From assembly GCA_914767715.1 (NCBI GenBank), contig OU612069.1:28891387-28951386 (forward strand): 60,000 nucleotides of DNA. The letters run 5' to 3'. The translations under genes and the position numbers were made by a program. How positions within the stretch are numbered: the first letter of the stretch is position 1; each line of letters begins with the position of its first letter. The notes beneath the pieces are model-generated. The model ran no database searches. It was not told where the DNA came from and saw nothing but the letters and a program-made list of their open reading frames with translations. Origin of the DNA: Membranipora membranacea (Eukaryota; Bryozoa; Gymnolaemata; Cheilostomatida; Membraniporidae). Below are positions 23,363 through 33,653 of this stretch, in pieces.

Positions 23363-25229
23363 TCATGGTAGATACTCACAGATATATCCCCGCTTCTCAG
23401 AACACATACCGTGCTGGTTCCATCCATAGTTTGTAGTCATGTAGAGACAGACAGGTGGGATATCCCCGGAGTTATGACCTTCATGCCACAGCTGTGTGAC
23501 AGCGTCACCAGTCAACCGACCGAGGAAAGTCACAACAGATAGATCAGTTCCACTAAATGCACCCATCCAGAACAGCCAGTCTGTAAAACAGTCAATATGA
23601 ATAATGAGCGGATAACATCAAAATGAATACATGACTGTAAAACTGTTGCTTTGTACATTTATACATATTAAAAGTGAGCTTAAATTTAACACCTAATAAT
23701 TTGAGTGATCAGCAGCTGTCTGCCACCTCTGATGAATTTATGTATTTATTATTGAGAGAATCTGAAGCTGCGTTCTCGGGGTATAAGTTACGGTATTTGA
23801 CTTTGTAGCATCTAAAATCATACAGTTCTGCTCACACAAGGACGTAGCATAATCAGCTGCCTTCTGAAGTTGGTTGTTTGGCAGATCTTTAGTTAGGAAT
23901 TCATAGCCTTGTCACACAGCCTCAGTTGATGGGTAAAGATTTCTGTCTAGAGTGAATAAAGTTGGTTAATCTAATCTCTTACTTCCGTGTGTTGGTTGGA
24001 ACTCCGAATTGAACCAGTCGATTAGCTCCTGAGTCTCCAGTATAAATAGATACCCTCCCGCCGTCTCACAGTCACTTAGAGCCTCGTACCAGGTCCTCCC
24101 CCAGCTCACCTGGTAACAGGTCTTAGCGATAGGATTATATCGTGTGTGTCTACTCAACTCCCCTGTATCTGATCAGGCAAATATATGAGTACATAAGTTA
24201 TTAAATTGATGATATCATGTATTATATAAATAGATAAATATCATATGATATATTTATGTTAATCTAAGTCTGCATTCAAGTCTATGAGAGTTGCAATGTA
24301 GCTGGAAACTTATTCTGAACTCAATCTAGTCTGATCGATGAAAATTTTGCACATTTGTTTTTTAAAGGTGTTCATTGCAATACACGAGTTTGTAAGAATT
24401 TTATTTTGGACTTGTAAATTGAGAGAAGTTATGATGGTAAGGTACTGACTGAAGAACTTAAACCAGATTGCAATGTTTCTACTCAAAGAGGTTGAATTGT
24501 GCTGTGTTTGAATTTTTCCAGCAATGGGCCATGTAAGGCCAATAACCCTAACACGTACGCTCTGTTGCATAGGGTGGCAATGGTGGAGTGGAATGAGCTA
24601 TGGGACGAGAGAACACGACTCTGAGTAGTGAATAGCGGGCATGCTAATTAGCGCCATCAACCCATTTTTTTTGGGGATGGTGAGATGGCGCAATCGCAAT
24701 CGGTTAGCGCGCTTGCTATTCACTGCCAGGCGATTGGTGCCGCAGGAGTTGTGAGTTCGAGCCCCACTGGGGGAGCTTTCAAGGTTGATTGTTCCAGCCC
24801 CCAGCACCCTCGAGTGTATACCTCTTCTGAGTTTGAATTTTCTCATACACTAATCTTTTAGAATAGCTCTCTTTTTGTAGCTTATGTACTTCTAGTGAAG
24901 GGGATTGGAGCGAGTTTGTAGACACTCACATGTTCGATCAAGTCACGTTTTCTAACCTACTTACATTGATAGGTTAGTGTACCCTGCCCCGGGTCTCCGC
25001 TCACAGCCGGACAGGTGGACACCGCACACCTCTGAGTCTTCTTATTATAAGTAAAGGCTGCACAGCCGGTCCTCTCACAGAATAACGAACATCTAATCAA
25101 ATTTTTCTGTGAGGTCTGTCTGACTTCTGGGTGAGAGAAGAGTCTGGAGTTAGATATGAGATGGTAGCCTGATGGACTTTCATTCAAGCTTTCTGTCAGT
25201 TGCAGCAGAATGATACAGAGGAGGATAAT
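23363..25229 (-). CDS. Secreted PAN/apple plus C-type lectin domain protein (5' end not found)
   Basis: Reverse-strand exons 25229-24965, 24168-23983 and 23580-23363 join through phase 1 introns, as usual for extracellular modules. The first begins inside a hydrophobic run IILLCIILLQLTES that looks like the end of a signal peptide. Its acceptor has a strong pyrimidine tract, so the initiating ATG must lie in an upstream exon that I could not place. It then encodes a PAN/apple-like module with the cysteine pattern RCSLFCERTGCAAF...RCAVSTC. The next two exons encode a C-type lectin domain (CYQVSWGRTWYEALSDCE, a WLFWMGAF core, WNQHGMC, GYICEYLP-stop). The usual calcium and sugar triplets (EPN or QPD, and WND) are not seen, so a calcium-independent or protein-binding role is possible. 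The exon 2 acceptor could also be six bases further in. About 220 aa are visible. Confidence 0.82.
23761..23950 (-). pseudogene. Decayed PAN-like exon in the lectin gene intron
   Basis: On the reverse strand a frame reads QGYEFLTKDLPNNQLQKA and then SLCEQNCMILDATKS, similar in layout to the intact PAN exon (SGYHLISNSRLF, SLFCERTGCAAF). It is preceded by an in-frame TGA, loses the later cysteines and has no good donor. It lies between the two lectin-domain exons, so if spliced in it would break that domain. A dead duplicate exon is the simplest reading. Confidence 0.45.
24517..24830 (+). mobile_element. SINE with internal tRNA-like promoter, 11-bp target duplication
   Basis: About 314 bp flanked by gtttgaatttt at 24506-24516 and 24831-24841. 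The first 160 bp have no tRNA character. A tRNA-like part follows from about 24677, with an A-box region (atcggttagcgcgc) and a B box (gttcgagcccc), then a body ending in gttccagcccccagcaccct and gtgtatacctct. This copy carries an extra gcaatc beside the A box. Near-identical relatives lie at 42954 and 43358. It lies in intron 1 of the lectin model. Confidence 0.85.
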
Positions 25230-25811
25230 CTAAACCGAGAAACAGAAGAAAGAGACATAAGGCTATTTCCTGGAGAAGTAGTAAGTGACTGAGTCATCTT
25301 TTCAGCACGCCGCTAGCCTACTAGACTATTATGACGATGTACAGTAATAGTAATAGACAATAATATTAAGATTAATAGTTATCCTGCTTTGCTGGTTTTG
25401 AAAAATCCGAAGACAATGTATTGCAGCGTCTGCCATTTCATACCAATAACCCATTGCAATAAAACTCAATTGATAAATTTTACCCAGAAGTATTATCCTG
25501 TAAGGTAAGAAAAAAAGTTCTAACTCGGCTCGTAACCAACCAGCTTCTCAGATCCAGTAAATTTTAAGCTGCTCCTCTTCACATCAGAAAACAGAACCAT
25601 TCTCATGGCTAGTCTAAAACAATGCACAGCCACCTCAGAAAAGCGTCAAGTGTGTCTGTCTGTACCGATATGATTTACCTTATCAAAAGGTCAGTTTATG
25701 TCCGTTTTTCATGTATAATATAGTCAAGGGGTGTAGTGCAAATAGCTTAAAATGCCCACTCTCGACTTAGGTATGTATGATAGATGTGATCACCATTTTT
25801 GTGTAGGTTCT
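25230..25811. other. Region upstream of the lectin gene, before the LINE
   Basis: Probably contains the missing first exon and promoter of the lectin gene on the reverse strand, but no ATG with a convincing signal peptide and donor was found. No other gene was recognised. Confidence 0.4.
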
Positions 25812-25945
25812 ACTTACTTACTTGCTACTTGTAGTGTAATCTCCAACTTCTTCTGAAGGTCCTAGAGATATGGCATAATCGTCTACTCCATATTTCGTTC
25901 CGCGTCGGTATCATGGGATCATCGGGTATTCTCTGTCATGCCAGT

Positions 25946-28900
25946 CTAGCCTGCCACAGGTGGTGCCACGAGGAGATTACTGCTCACAGGTAGCTGGTTC
26001 CAGGCCTTCGCTGTTTTGATGAAGAAGTTGTTCTGGTGGTGTAATGAGTTACAGTGAGGAATGTGATATTGCATTTCATGCCTCCTGCTAAAACCAGATG
26101 TAGCTGAGAGAGGGGAGATGTAATCAGTGATAGTGGTGGCAATCTCATTAAAGTGCATTGCTCTGAATAGACCAAGACTTCTTGACTCCCTCCTGGATGA
26201 TAGCTTCTCCCAGTTCATCTTGCATAGTAGCTCCGTTATGCTTGTGGTCCTGTCAGTCCTACTGATGTTGTTTACTAACCTAGCTGCCTTTCTCTGGATA
26301 GCCTCTAGCGCGTTGCTCTGGGTGGTGGTCAAGGTCGGATCCCACACAGTGCTGGCATATTCAAGTACAGGACGGACCAGCTGTTTATAGGCTTTTTCTC
26401 GTAGATGAGGAAGAGTGAATGGGATAGTCCTCGAGACGAATCCTAGTCTGCTGGCTGCCTTTGCTGATATGAAGTTGGTGTTTGTGTTCCACCGTAGATC
26501 CTTTTCCAGTTTTACTCCAAGGTACTTGGTGGAATTTACCTGGGGGATAATTATGCCGTGGAGAACATAGGTGTTGTCGATGGTCTTCTTTCGTTTGCGG
26601 CTGAACTTTATGTGCTCGCACTTGGTGGGATTGAACTTCATATCCCATTCTTTCTCCCATTTCTCAAGCGCAGCGAGGTCTTTCTGAAGTTCGTCTGCCT
26701 TGTCGGTTGTAGAGTATATGACAGTGTCGTCAGCGAAGAGTCTAACCTTGCTTCTGATGCTGTCAGGGAGGTCGTTTATGTAAACTAGGAAGAGAGCAGG
26801 ACCGATGACTGATCCTTGAGGCACTCCAGAGGTAACACCGCATGGAGAGGAGTGGAAGCCATCCACTACTACAACTTGGGTTCTATTCCTCAGGAAGTCC
26901 TCTATCCAGTTTGTTACCTGCCTGTTTACTCCGATGTCGGCTAGTTTAGTTATCAGTTTGCTGTGTGTCACCTTGTCAAATGCTTTACTGAAGTCGAGTA
27001 TCAGAGCATCTACTTCCTCTCGTTGGTCCAGGTGGCGTGATACTTCTGTGGTCAGCTCTAGCAGTTGAGTTTCACAGCTTCTTTTACTACGAAATCCATG
27101 TTGTTTGGAGTCGAGTTTGTTATTTCTTTCGAGGTATCCCATCATCTGACTCGTTACAATGTGCTCCAGTATTTTGCTGGTGATGCACGTTAAGCTGATA
27201 GGTCGATAGTTAGATGGGTCGTATTTATCTCCTTTTTTGTACACAGGAGTTACATTCGCCTTCCTCCAGTCATCGGGGATGATAGCAAGGTCGAGTGACT
27301 TCTGGAATAGTTGTGTTAATATGCCGGCAATGGTGTTGGCAGTTTCTTTTAATAAGCGTGGGCTCAAGTCGTCTGGTCCGCTGGCTTTGTTGATCTTCAG
27401 TTTGGTAAGCTGTGCCAGTACGCCGTTGGTATTGACTTTGATACTTGACATCGACTTGCTGTATTCACGTGGTTTGTTGCTGGTGTCTGGGTCTATGGGG
27501 CTGAATACTGATTTGAATTGGCGGTTTAGAGCTTCTGCTTTCTCGGTAGGTTGGGTAAGCAGTCTTGAGCCGCTTCGCAGGGTGTTTATTCCTACAGTGT
27601 CAGCCCTCTGGTGTTTGATATAGCCCCAGAAACGTTTGCTGGCAGTTGTGTTGTCGTCGCATTCATTTTCAAGCAGGTTTTCAACAAAGCTTCTATGTTC
27701 TTGTCGGAGGAGTCCCTGGCACTCACTCTTCAGCTGTAGGTATCGTTGTTCCACTTTGAGGTGACCATACTTCTTACTAACTTTGTACAGTCTGTCACGG
27801 AGGTCAAGCTTTTTTTTTAGAGAAGTTGAGACCCATGGTCTGGATTGTCTCTTCTTTGTCGTCTTTTTAGGGATAAACTTATTAGCTGCACTGAGCAGGG
27901 CTGCTTTGATCTCTTCCCATAGCTGGTTTACAGGGAGTTCCCTCTCTTTTATGTCTTCTACAATTGGTTCGAGATGTGCGTTCAGGCCCTTCCAGTCTGC
28001 ACGCTTGTAGAGCCATAGTGTTCTTGGTGCCTGTGGTTTCCGGTTAAGTTTGAGTGATAGTTCTGTGAAGACGGCATCATGATCACTAATGCCTGGCATT
28101 ACTATTGTTTTGAGAATGCGTTCAGGTATGTTAGTGGCGATAAGGTCGAGTATGTTGCTTTCCCTTGTTGGTTCTTTCACTACCTGGGTTAGGCTGAAAG
28201 TGTTGAGTAGTGCCAAGAAGTCTTCATGCAGCCCTACATAGGGAGAGTTTGATTTTATTTCTTCATCCTTCCAGTTAAAACCAGGGAAGTTGAAGTCTCC
28301 ACCGAGTATGATAGATTTGTCACGGTTCAGTAATAATTGCTCGATGCAGTGTTGGAGAGCAGGTATTGTTGTTCTGTCAGATACATTGGGGCGGTAGCAG
28401 GCACCAATGAGTAGGTCCTTCTGACCAGGGAGCCTTGCTTTTGCCCAGAGTATCTCGGCATTCGTGTTGTTAGGGGGCGGGGGTGTGGTCATCACAGTGG
28501 AACTGATGATATTTGTGATGGCAATAAGGACACCACCGCCTACTTTAGTTTGTCTATCACGCCTGTATACTGAGTAGTTGTTGAGCGAGAGCTCAGCGTC
28601 ACTGACTTGGTCATGGAGCCAGGTCTCGGTTGCGATAATAATATCTGGTTCTGTACGGTCAAGTAGGTTTCGCCAGGCACCTGCCTTGTTTGATGATAGT
28701 GACTGGCAGTTTACATTAATGATTCTTAGTGGCTGACCTTTTTGTCGTTGTCTTGACTTTTGTTTTGGTGATGATATGTGTTTTGGTCTCACATCTTCGT
28801 CTAGTGACTGGATGCTGTCGCCAGTTGTTTCTAGCAGGTTTGATGTTGTCTTGTTGTAGGTATGTATAAGTGCTGTATTTGGTTGCATTATACGACTGTA

Positions 28901-29182
28901 GTTTTGAGAATTGCAGTTTGCACATGCCCAGGCAACACTGCTGTGGTTTAATTTGCTGTAATCTTTTGAGTGTATGTTCTCACAGCATATGTGGTACCAA
29001 GTCTGACATTCATCACAAAACACACCTTTGTCATCCCAGCTGACTGGTGTGTGGCAGGCTCCACAGAGGTATGTGCTGCTGATGTTTTCTGGTAGAGAGT
29101 ACACTGTTGATGTGGTTGTGTCATCTCCTGTGATATTGTTGTCAGCCGGTCTCTTTACAGTAGATGAGGGCATCATCTTCAT
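25946..29182 (-). CDS. LINE polyprotein: PHD finger, AP endonuclease, reverse transcriptase
   Basis: One uninterrupted ORF of about 1078 aa from the ATG at 29182; the frame stays open upstream to 29506, but that part is translated minisatellite and is unlikely to be protein. Order: a PHD-type zinc finger (CGACHTPVSWDD...FCDECQTWYHICC...WACANC) at about residues 39-90; an APE-type endonuclease from INVNCQSL through ATETWL, GGDFNFPG and SDHDAVF, which nicks target DNA; and a reverse transcriptase with ALILDFSKAFDKV, GVPQGSVIGP and the catalytic FADD, ending in the usual thumb region with RPVLEYASTVWDP. All catalytic blocks are present and there are no frameshifts. It sits between the lectin gene and the 29.5-33.6 kb gap. 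Clade assignment to CR1/jockey is from motif style only. Confidence 0.93.
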   Translation of the reverse strand: MKMMPSSTVKRPADNNITGDDTTTSTVYSLPENISSTYLCGACHTPVSWDDKGVFCDECQTWYHICCENIHSKDYSKLNHSSVAWACANCNSQNYSRIMQPNTALIHTYNKTTSNLLETTGDSIQSLDEDVRPKHISSPKQKSRQRQKGQPLRIINVNCQSLSSNKAGAWRNLLDRTEPDIIIATETWLHDQVSDAELSLNNYSVYRRDRQTKVGGGVLIAITNIISSTVMTTPPPPNNTNAEILWAKARLPGQKDLLIGACYRPNVSDRTTIPALQHCIEQLLLNRDKSIILGGDFNFPGFNWKDEEIKSNSPYVGLHEDFLALLNTFSLTQVVKEPTRESNILDLIATNIPERILKTIVMPGISDHDAVFTELSLKLNRKPQAPRTLWLYKRADWKGLNAHLEPIVEDIKERELPVNQLWEEIKAALLSAANKFIPKKTTKKRQSRPWVSTSLKKKLDLRDRLYKVSKKYGHLKVEQRYLQLKSECQGLLRQEHRSFVENLLENECDDNTTASKRFWGYIKHQRADTVGINTLRSGSRLLTQPTEKAEALNRQFKSVFSPIDPDTSNKPREYSKSMSSIKVNTNGVLAQLTKLKINKASGPDDLSPRLLKETANTIAGILTQLFQKSLDLAIIPDDWRKANVTPVYKKGDKYDPSNYRPISLTCITSKILEHIVTSQMMGYLERNNKLDSKQHGFRSKRSCETQLLELTTEVSRHLDQREEVDALILDFSKAFDKVTHSKLITKLADIGVNRQVTNWIEDFLRNRTQVVVVDGFHSSPCGVTSGVPQGSVIGPALFLVYINDLPDSIRSKVRLFADDTVIYSTTDKADELQKDLAALEKWEKEWDMKFNPTKCEHIKFSRKRKKTIDNTYVLHGIIIPQVNSTKYLGVKLEKDLRWNTNTNFISAKAASRLGFVSRTIPFTLPHLREKAYKQLVRPVLEYASTVWDPTLTTTQSNALEAIQRKAARLVNNISRTDRTTSITELLCKMNWEKLSSRRESRSLGLFRAMHFNEIATTITDYISPLSATSGFSRRHEMQYHIPHCNSLHHQNNFFIKTAKAWNQLPVSSNLLVAPPVAG

Positions 29183-29221
29183 TTTGTGATCAGTCCAATG
29201 TTGTTTAGGGTGATCCAGTTC

Positions 29222-29375
29222 CAGTCCAGTGTTGTATCCAGTCCAGTATTGTATCCAGTCCAGTGTTGTATCCAGTCCAGTGTTGTATCCAGTCCAATGT
29301 TGTTTCCAATCCAGTTCGTTTCCAGTCCAGTTTATTTCCACTCCAATTTGTTTCCAATCCAGTCCAGGTCCCAAG
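29222..29375. repeat. 17-bp minisatellite at the LINE 5' side
   Basis: Repeats of gttgtatccagtccagt with variants (gttgtttccaatccagt) for about 150 bp, just upstream of the likely LINE start codon. Tandem 5' UTR repeats occur in some non-LTR elements, where copy number may affect promoter strength; that role is inferred here. Confidence 0.8.
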
Positions 29376-29506
29376 CTACTCCAAGCAAGGAGTTGCTCCA
29401 AGTCAAGAGTGAACAATATCTCTTTGTTATGAACAAGTACTCTTTGTACTGAACAATAATACTCTTTGGTACCGAACAAATACTCTCTGAGACTGAACAA
29501 ACGCAC

Positions 29507-32500
29507 TTTGTAAAGTTTGCAAAGTTAAAATTTGATTGTGTAAAGGTTAAAATCAATAAATTTGGATAAAACTTTGAATTTTCTAAGAGCACTTAAAATT
29601 TGCGTCTTGCCGCCATGAAACCGGAAACTTTCTGATTTTGACATAAGCTTTCTGTGAGAAATCAGAACTATGAATTGTTTCATCACTGATAGCAATAGTG
29701 TAGAGGGCATCAGGGGGTCGAAGAGCAAAATCCAACCCTGATAGTTGGCCACAAGGCTCAATCACCAAAACTGTAATCAATGCGCTGATCTGGATATTAT
29801 CCTTATTTCCTCTCACAGTATTTAATGCTGACTATTACAGATGAATATCTAGCGCTGACTTTACAGCTAATGTCTGTCTGTAATTATCCCATTTAATAAT
29901 GTCAGCAAACAAACACGGATAATATCTTTTAAAAAATCAATGAATGTTTTAGATCTGTTGTTGAAGATCAGATTTCTACCGCTAGCCATCAGGGTCTATG
30001 CTAAAAGCCCTTGATTAGAATTGTTACTGCAAGCGCATGATAATCATCCACTCTACATTTGTTTCTAGAACCTTCAATGACAGGGCAAGCAAAATTTAAG
30101 AAAGCTCAGTTGAGTATATTCACAGGCTTGATAACAATGTCCCCTCTGGAATACTTATAACCTATATTTTCACATGTCTTAAAGCTTGGAGCAGGGAATG
30201 TGGGAGGGATATCCAACCCACCCTGCCTGGAGTGAAACTGACCTTGAAGTTATCTGCTTAGATAAAGAGAGATGATAACTGCATCACTGAATCTAATTAT
30301 TATTATCTCACCTTTCATAATTATGATGTATCATTTATGCAATGAACTCTTTGATTTATATGAGATACAAATTTCTAGATGAATTCTTTTTTAAAACACA
30401 CTGGTCTCTAGCCATATCAGGAAATCCACTGCATTTTTTACCAAACTTTCTTTGTATGTAGCACGTTGACCATTATATTGTTCATTTGTATGATTTATTG
30501 GTTTCAGTTTTTTATTTTTTTACTAAAATGAAAATCTCTTAAATTCATTGAGTTTTCTTGCAGGCAAAAGGCAAACCCCTATTAAAAACACTGCAACACC
30601 GTATCAAACACTGTTCAAAGTTTTACCAAGGGATTCATATAATAACATAGCAAAATTGTTTGATGATATAGCTGACTGGAATATTTTGCTGCGTTCATAA
30701 AAGTTTTCACCACTCTAGAAATTCTGCCTTACATGTTGGTTTACATCCGCTTCAAATCCTTAACTCAATTTCATAATTAAATAACTTCCTTAGTAAAAGG
30801 AACTGTAATCTGATATTTATGTTACCCTTTATTTTTCAGCTAATATCATATTTTTGTCTATGCTTGCAGACTACCACTATTTTTAGGAGTTTCTGCAACA
30901 TGAAAATGACAGTACAAATTTTAATTTAAAAAATCTGCTGCTTCACCCAATTCAAGCTTGGTATTTCATGTGATCAATAGCAGCGAGCAACCAGATTACA
31001 ATGCAGGTGAAGCCTGCAGTACAGAATTGCCTCTTTCTCATCAATTTAGGAACAAACTGGTACCAGCTATTGGGAGCCTTTTAAGTTTTTCAACTCCGCT
31101 TCCGATAACTTACATTATCATACACATCACCACCAACAACTTCTTGTAGCTCTTGAACAATTATCGCAGGTGATAAATTACAATATGAAATTATATGTGG
31201 GTACCATTGAGTTTAATACTGGGGAATTTCATCTTATAGAACCAACAGTTTATAACCCCTCAATTGTACATTCCAAATTACAACACCGAATATAGAAATG
31301 GTGGCTATGCGCGCACTGGGGAAACAAACTTTCATTTCTAATTCAATAGACAAATCTAAAGAAAATACCTTGTTTACCTCATTGGTTATCGATATTCAAG
31401 GCTGGCTGCGATTAAGGTATGGAATTCGCCTTGTCATCATGAAATGTGTCACTTGCTAATGTACAACTACTTGATGGGATTAAATTTCTACCATTACCCT
31501 CGTAAAAAATATTTGATGATAACTGGTTTCAGCTAAAAGATAAAATGGTAATATTAATTCCAATAGTGCTCTATGTGATTTTTTGAAACAAACAGAGACA
31601 TTTTTATGTAGGCTTGTAATAGAACATCAAATGTCTCATGTTAGTTCATCTGAAACTGTTTCATTAATCAATACATAAGAGAAGACAAGACGCTTCAAGG
31701 TTATAATATGTACACAAGATGGTTTTTAAACAGATAAATATGAAGGTATAACAAAATAGTTGCATAGCGTATTTCTTTGTCATATATTGAGGGTTACCAG
31801 TTCAGTTCAGTTGATATACATTACTTACTGTATAAAGGTGATCTGAAGATTGTAAACATATTACTGAACAACAAGATTTGGGTTTACCTGAACTTAGCTA
31901 ATTATTGTTCTGAGATTATTGGAAAGACAATCATTCTCATTACTGGGTTTATGAGTTCACAGATTATTGCAAAGGTACAATGTGAGTAGCCAGTATTAAT
32001 TCTGCCTCTTTATTAAATAATTATGACAAGGTCGAATATTGCATCACTTTATATTGACTGTTTGATCTAGACCTAGAGCAAAATTACCTTCAGACAGAGA
32101 TGCCCTCCTCCTCAGGCTGAGATTCAGATGGATCAATAGCTTCTACTATCTATTTGAGTTTTCCTATCACATGTGGATAGATTGTGGTTTACTAGTAACA
32201 GCAGGCAAATTGGATAAAATCATTTTTGAACCCAAAGCTATTCAGAAACAAGACTCAGTACACTCCTCCTATTTAAAATTTTATCTGTCAATAATCACAA
32301 CAGATGATTTGATTGCAGAATCGTAGGATGAATTCTTTCATGAGTCAGAATAGTTGGGTTGGATGGTTAATTAAGGAGGAGAGTCCTTAATTGTTCTGAT
32401 AACCAGTTGCTGTTGTTTGTTGGACAGCAAGTCATTTTTAAATAATATGTTATACATCTATGTATGCTATATATATGATATGCATTTGATTGTGAAAACA

Positions 32501-33653
32501 ATACATAATACCACATACAATTTAAGCAATGTCTTGATTATTTTTCAATCAACTGTCTATTTGTTCTATAATATGAAGTCATAGCACAGGTGGTTGCTCA
32601 GTTGGTTAGAGCACAATGGTTGAACGTCGTTGGTTTGACGCCCACTGTAGTCCCTGTCACACTTTTATTGGCATCATAATCATTTTTGATGAAAAAAGCG
32701 TTTTGATATGTGCCAAAATTAAAAATAAAAAAAGATGCAGTGTGTAAATGCATGTGACTTGAGCTAATGATTGTTGGAGGAATAATTGATAAATTGTCTT
32801 TTGAAAGTTGAAAGAGTATTGGATAATTGGATAGTCCATGTCAGAAACAGGTCCTTTGGGATTTCCATTTGCTAATTATAAGCCTTGAGTTGCTTGGGAG
32901 ACGCTTATGGACCTCTCCTGGTTATGCTTCAGACTTGCCTAGTTCAAATTATACAGAAAATCTTTTTCTTGTCTTCACTTGTCACAAAAGAAGACACTAT
33001 GCTTCTTGATTATCCATCCAGTCTGAAACCAGAAATCAGTTGTATGGGTCGAGCTGTGTTTTCATGCACATACAGTCACAGTATTTCTAGTGGTTCAGGT
33101 TTAGTTAAGCGTCTCAAACTCTGTACCCCCATATAACCAGCAGTTATCCCACCCAGGCTTCTCCCTGCTGACATCGCTGAGTTTTATACGACCAGAGTTG
33201 TGATTGTCTGATTCCTCGTGTTGATGACTTGTACGACTTCATGGTCTGTATCTGAGTCACCGCTACCACTGATGAGCCCAAGAGGAAGATAAGCCCGTCA
33301 GCAAAATACTGCAGTAGTAGGCAACAACAGCTAAAATACATATCAGCACAAACTAGCAGATTTGAATCAACCAAGTAAACATTTTACTCTCAGAAGGTCT
33401 GCAATCTGAGCTGCACAGTCAAGCATGTGATAAAAGCTGTAGGTAATTAAATACCCAGCTTTATATTCTGTAGAGCATTACTGTCTCTTTACCAGCAACA
33501 TATCAAGAGACTCACATTATTTGACCATTGCAGGTGAAAGACAAAATGAAAAGTGCGACTGCTGAAGCTGGGACACAGAGCTTAAGTTCCATATGAAGTC
33601 ACAGTGCTGATCTTAGATAGACAACAGTAAGGTTACTCTTATCGAGGTAGCTA
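29507..33653. other. 4-kb intergenic region with no gene recognised
   Basis: AT-rich, with only short open frames lacking splice logic or family resemblance. Contains a tRNA-like repeat at about 32585-32665. The promoter and possible non-coding first exon of the Bcl-2-like gene should lie near the right end. Confidence 0.5.
32585..32665 (+). repeat. tRNA-like repeat fragment
   Basis: gctcagttggttagagcac is a good A box; ggtttgacgcc about 25 bp later is a damaged B box. The acceptor stem does not pair. Probably the head of a decayed tRNA-derived SINE. Confidence 0.5.

Larger units (their letters stand above)
25812..29400 (-). mobile_element. CR1/jockey-type non-LTR retrotransposon, near full length
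   Basis: The element runs on the reverse strand. Its 3' end has a short tandem tail of aagt units (plus-strand tacttactta at 25811-25820), typical of CR1-like elements rather than a poly(A). The 5' side includes a minisatellite at about 29222-29375. The exact 5' end and target duplication were not found. The ORF is intact, so insertion is probably recent. Confidence 0.85.

Noticed and set aside
27237-27623. Forward open frames within the LINE
   Set aside because: They are antisense shadows of the intact reverse transcriptase ORF.
29183-29506. N-terminal extension of the LINE ORF to 29506
   Set aside because: It translates the 17-bp minisatellite and flanking sequence; the ATG at 29182 just before the PHD finger is a better start.
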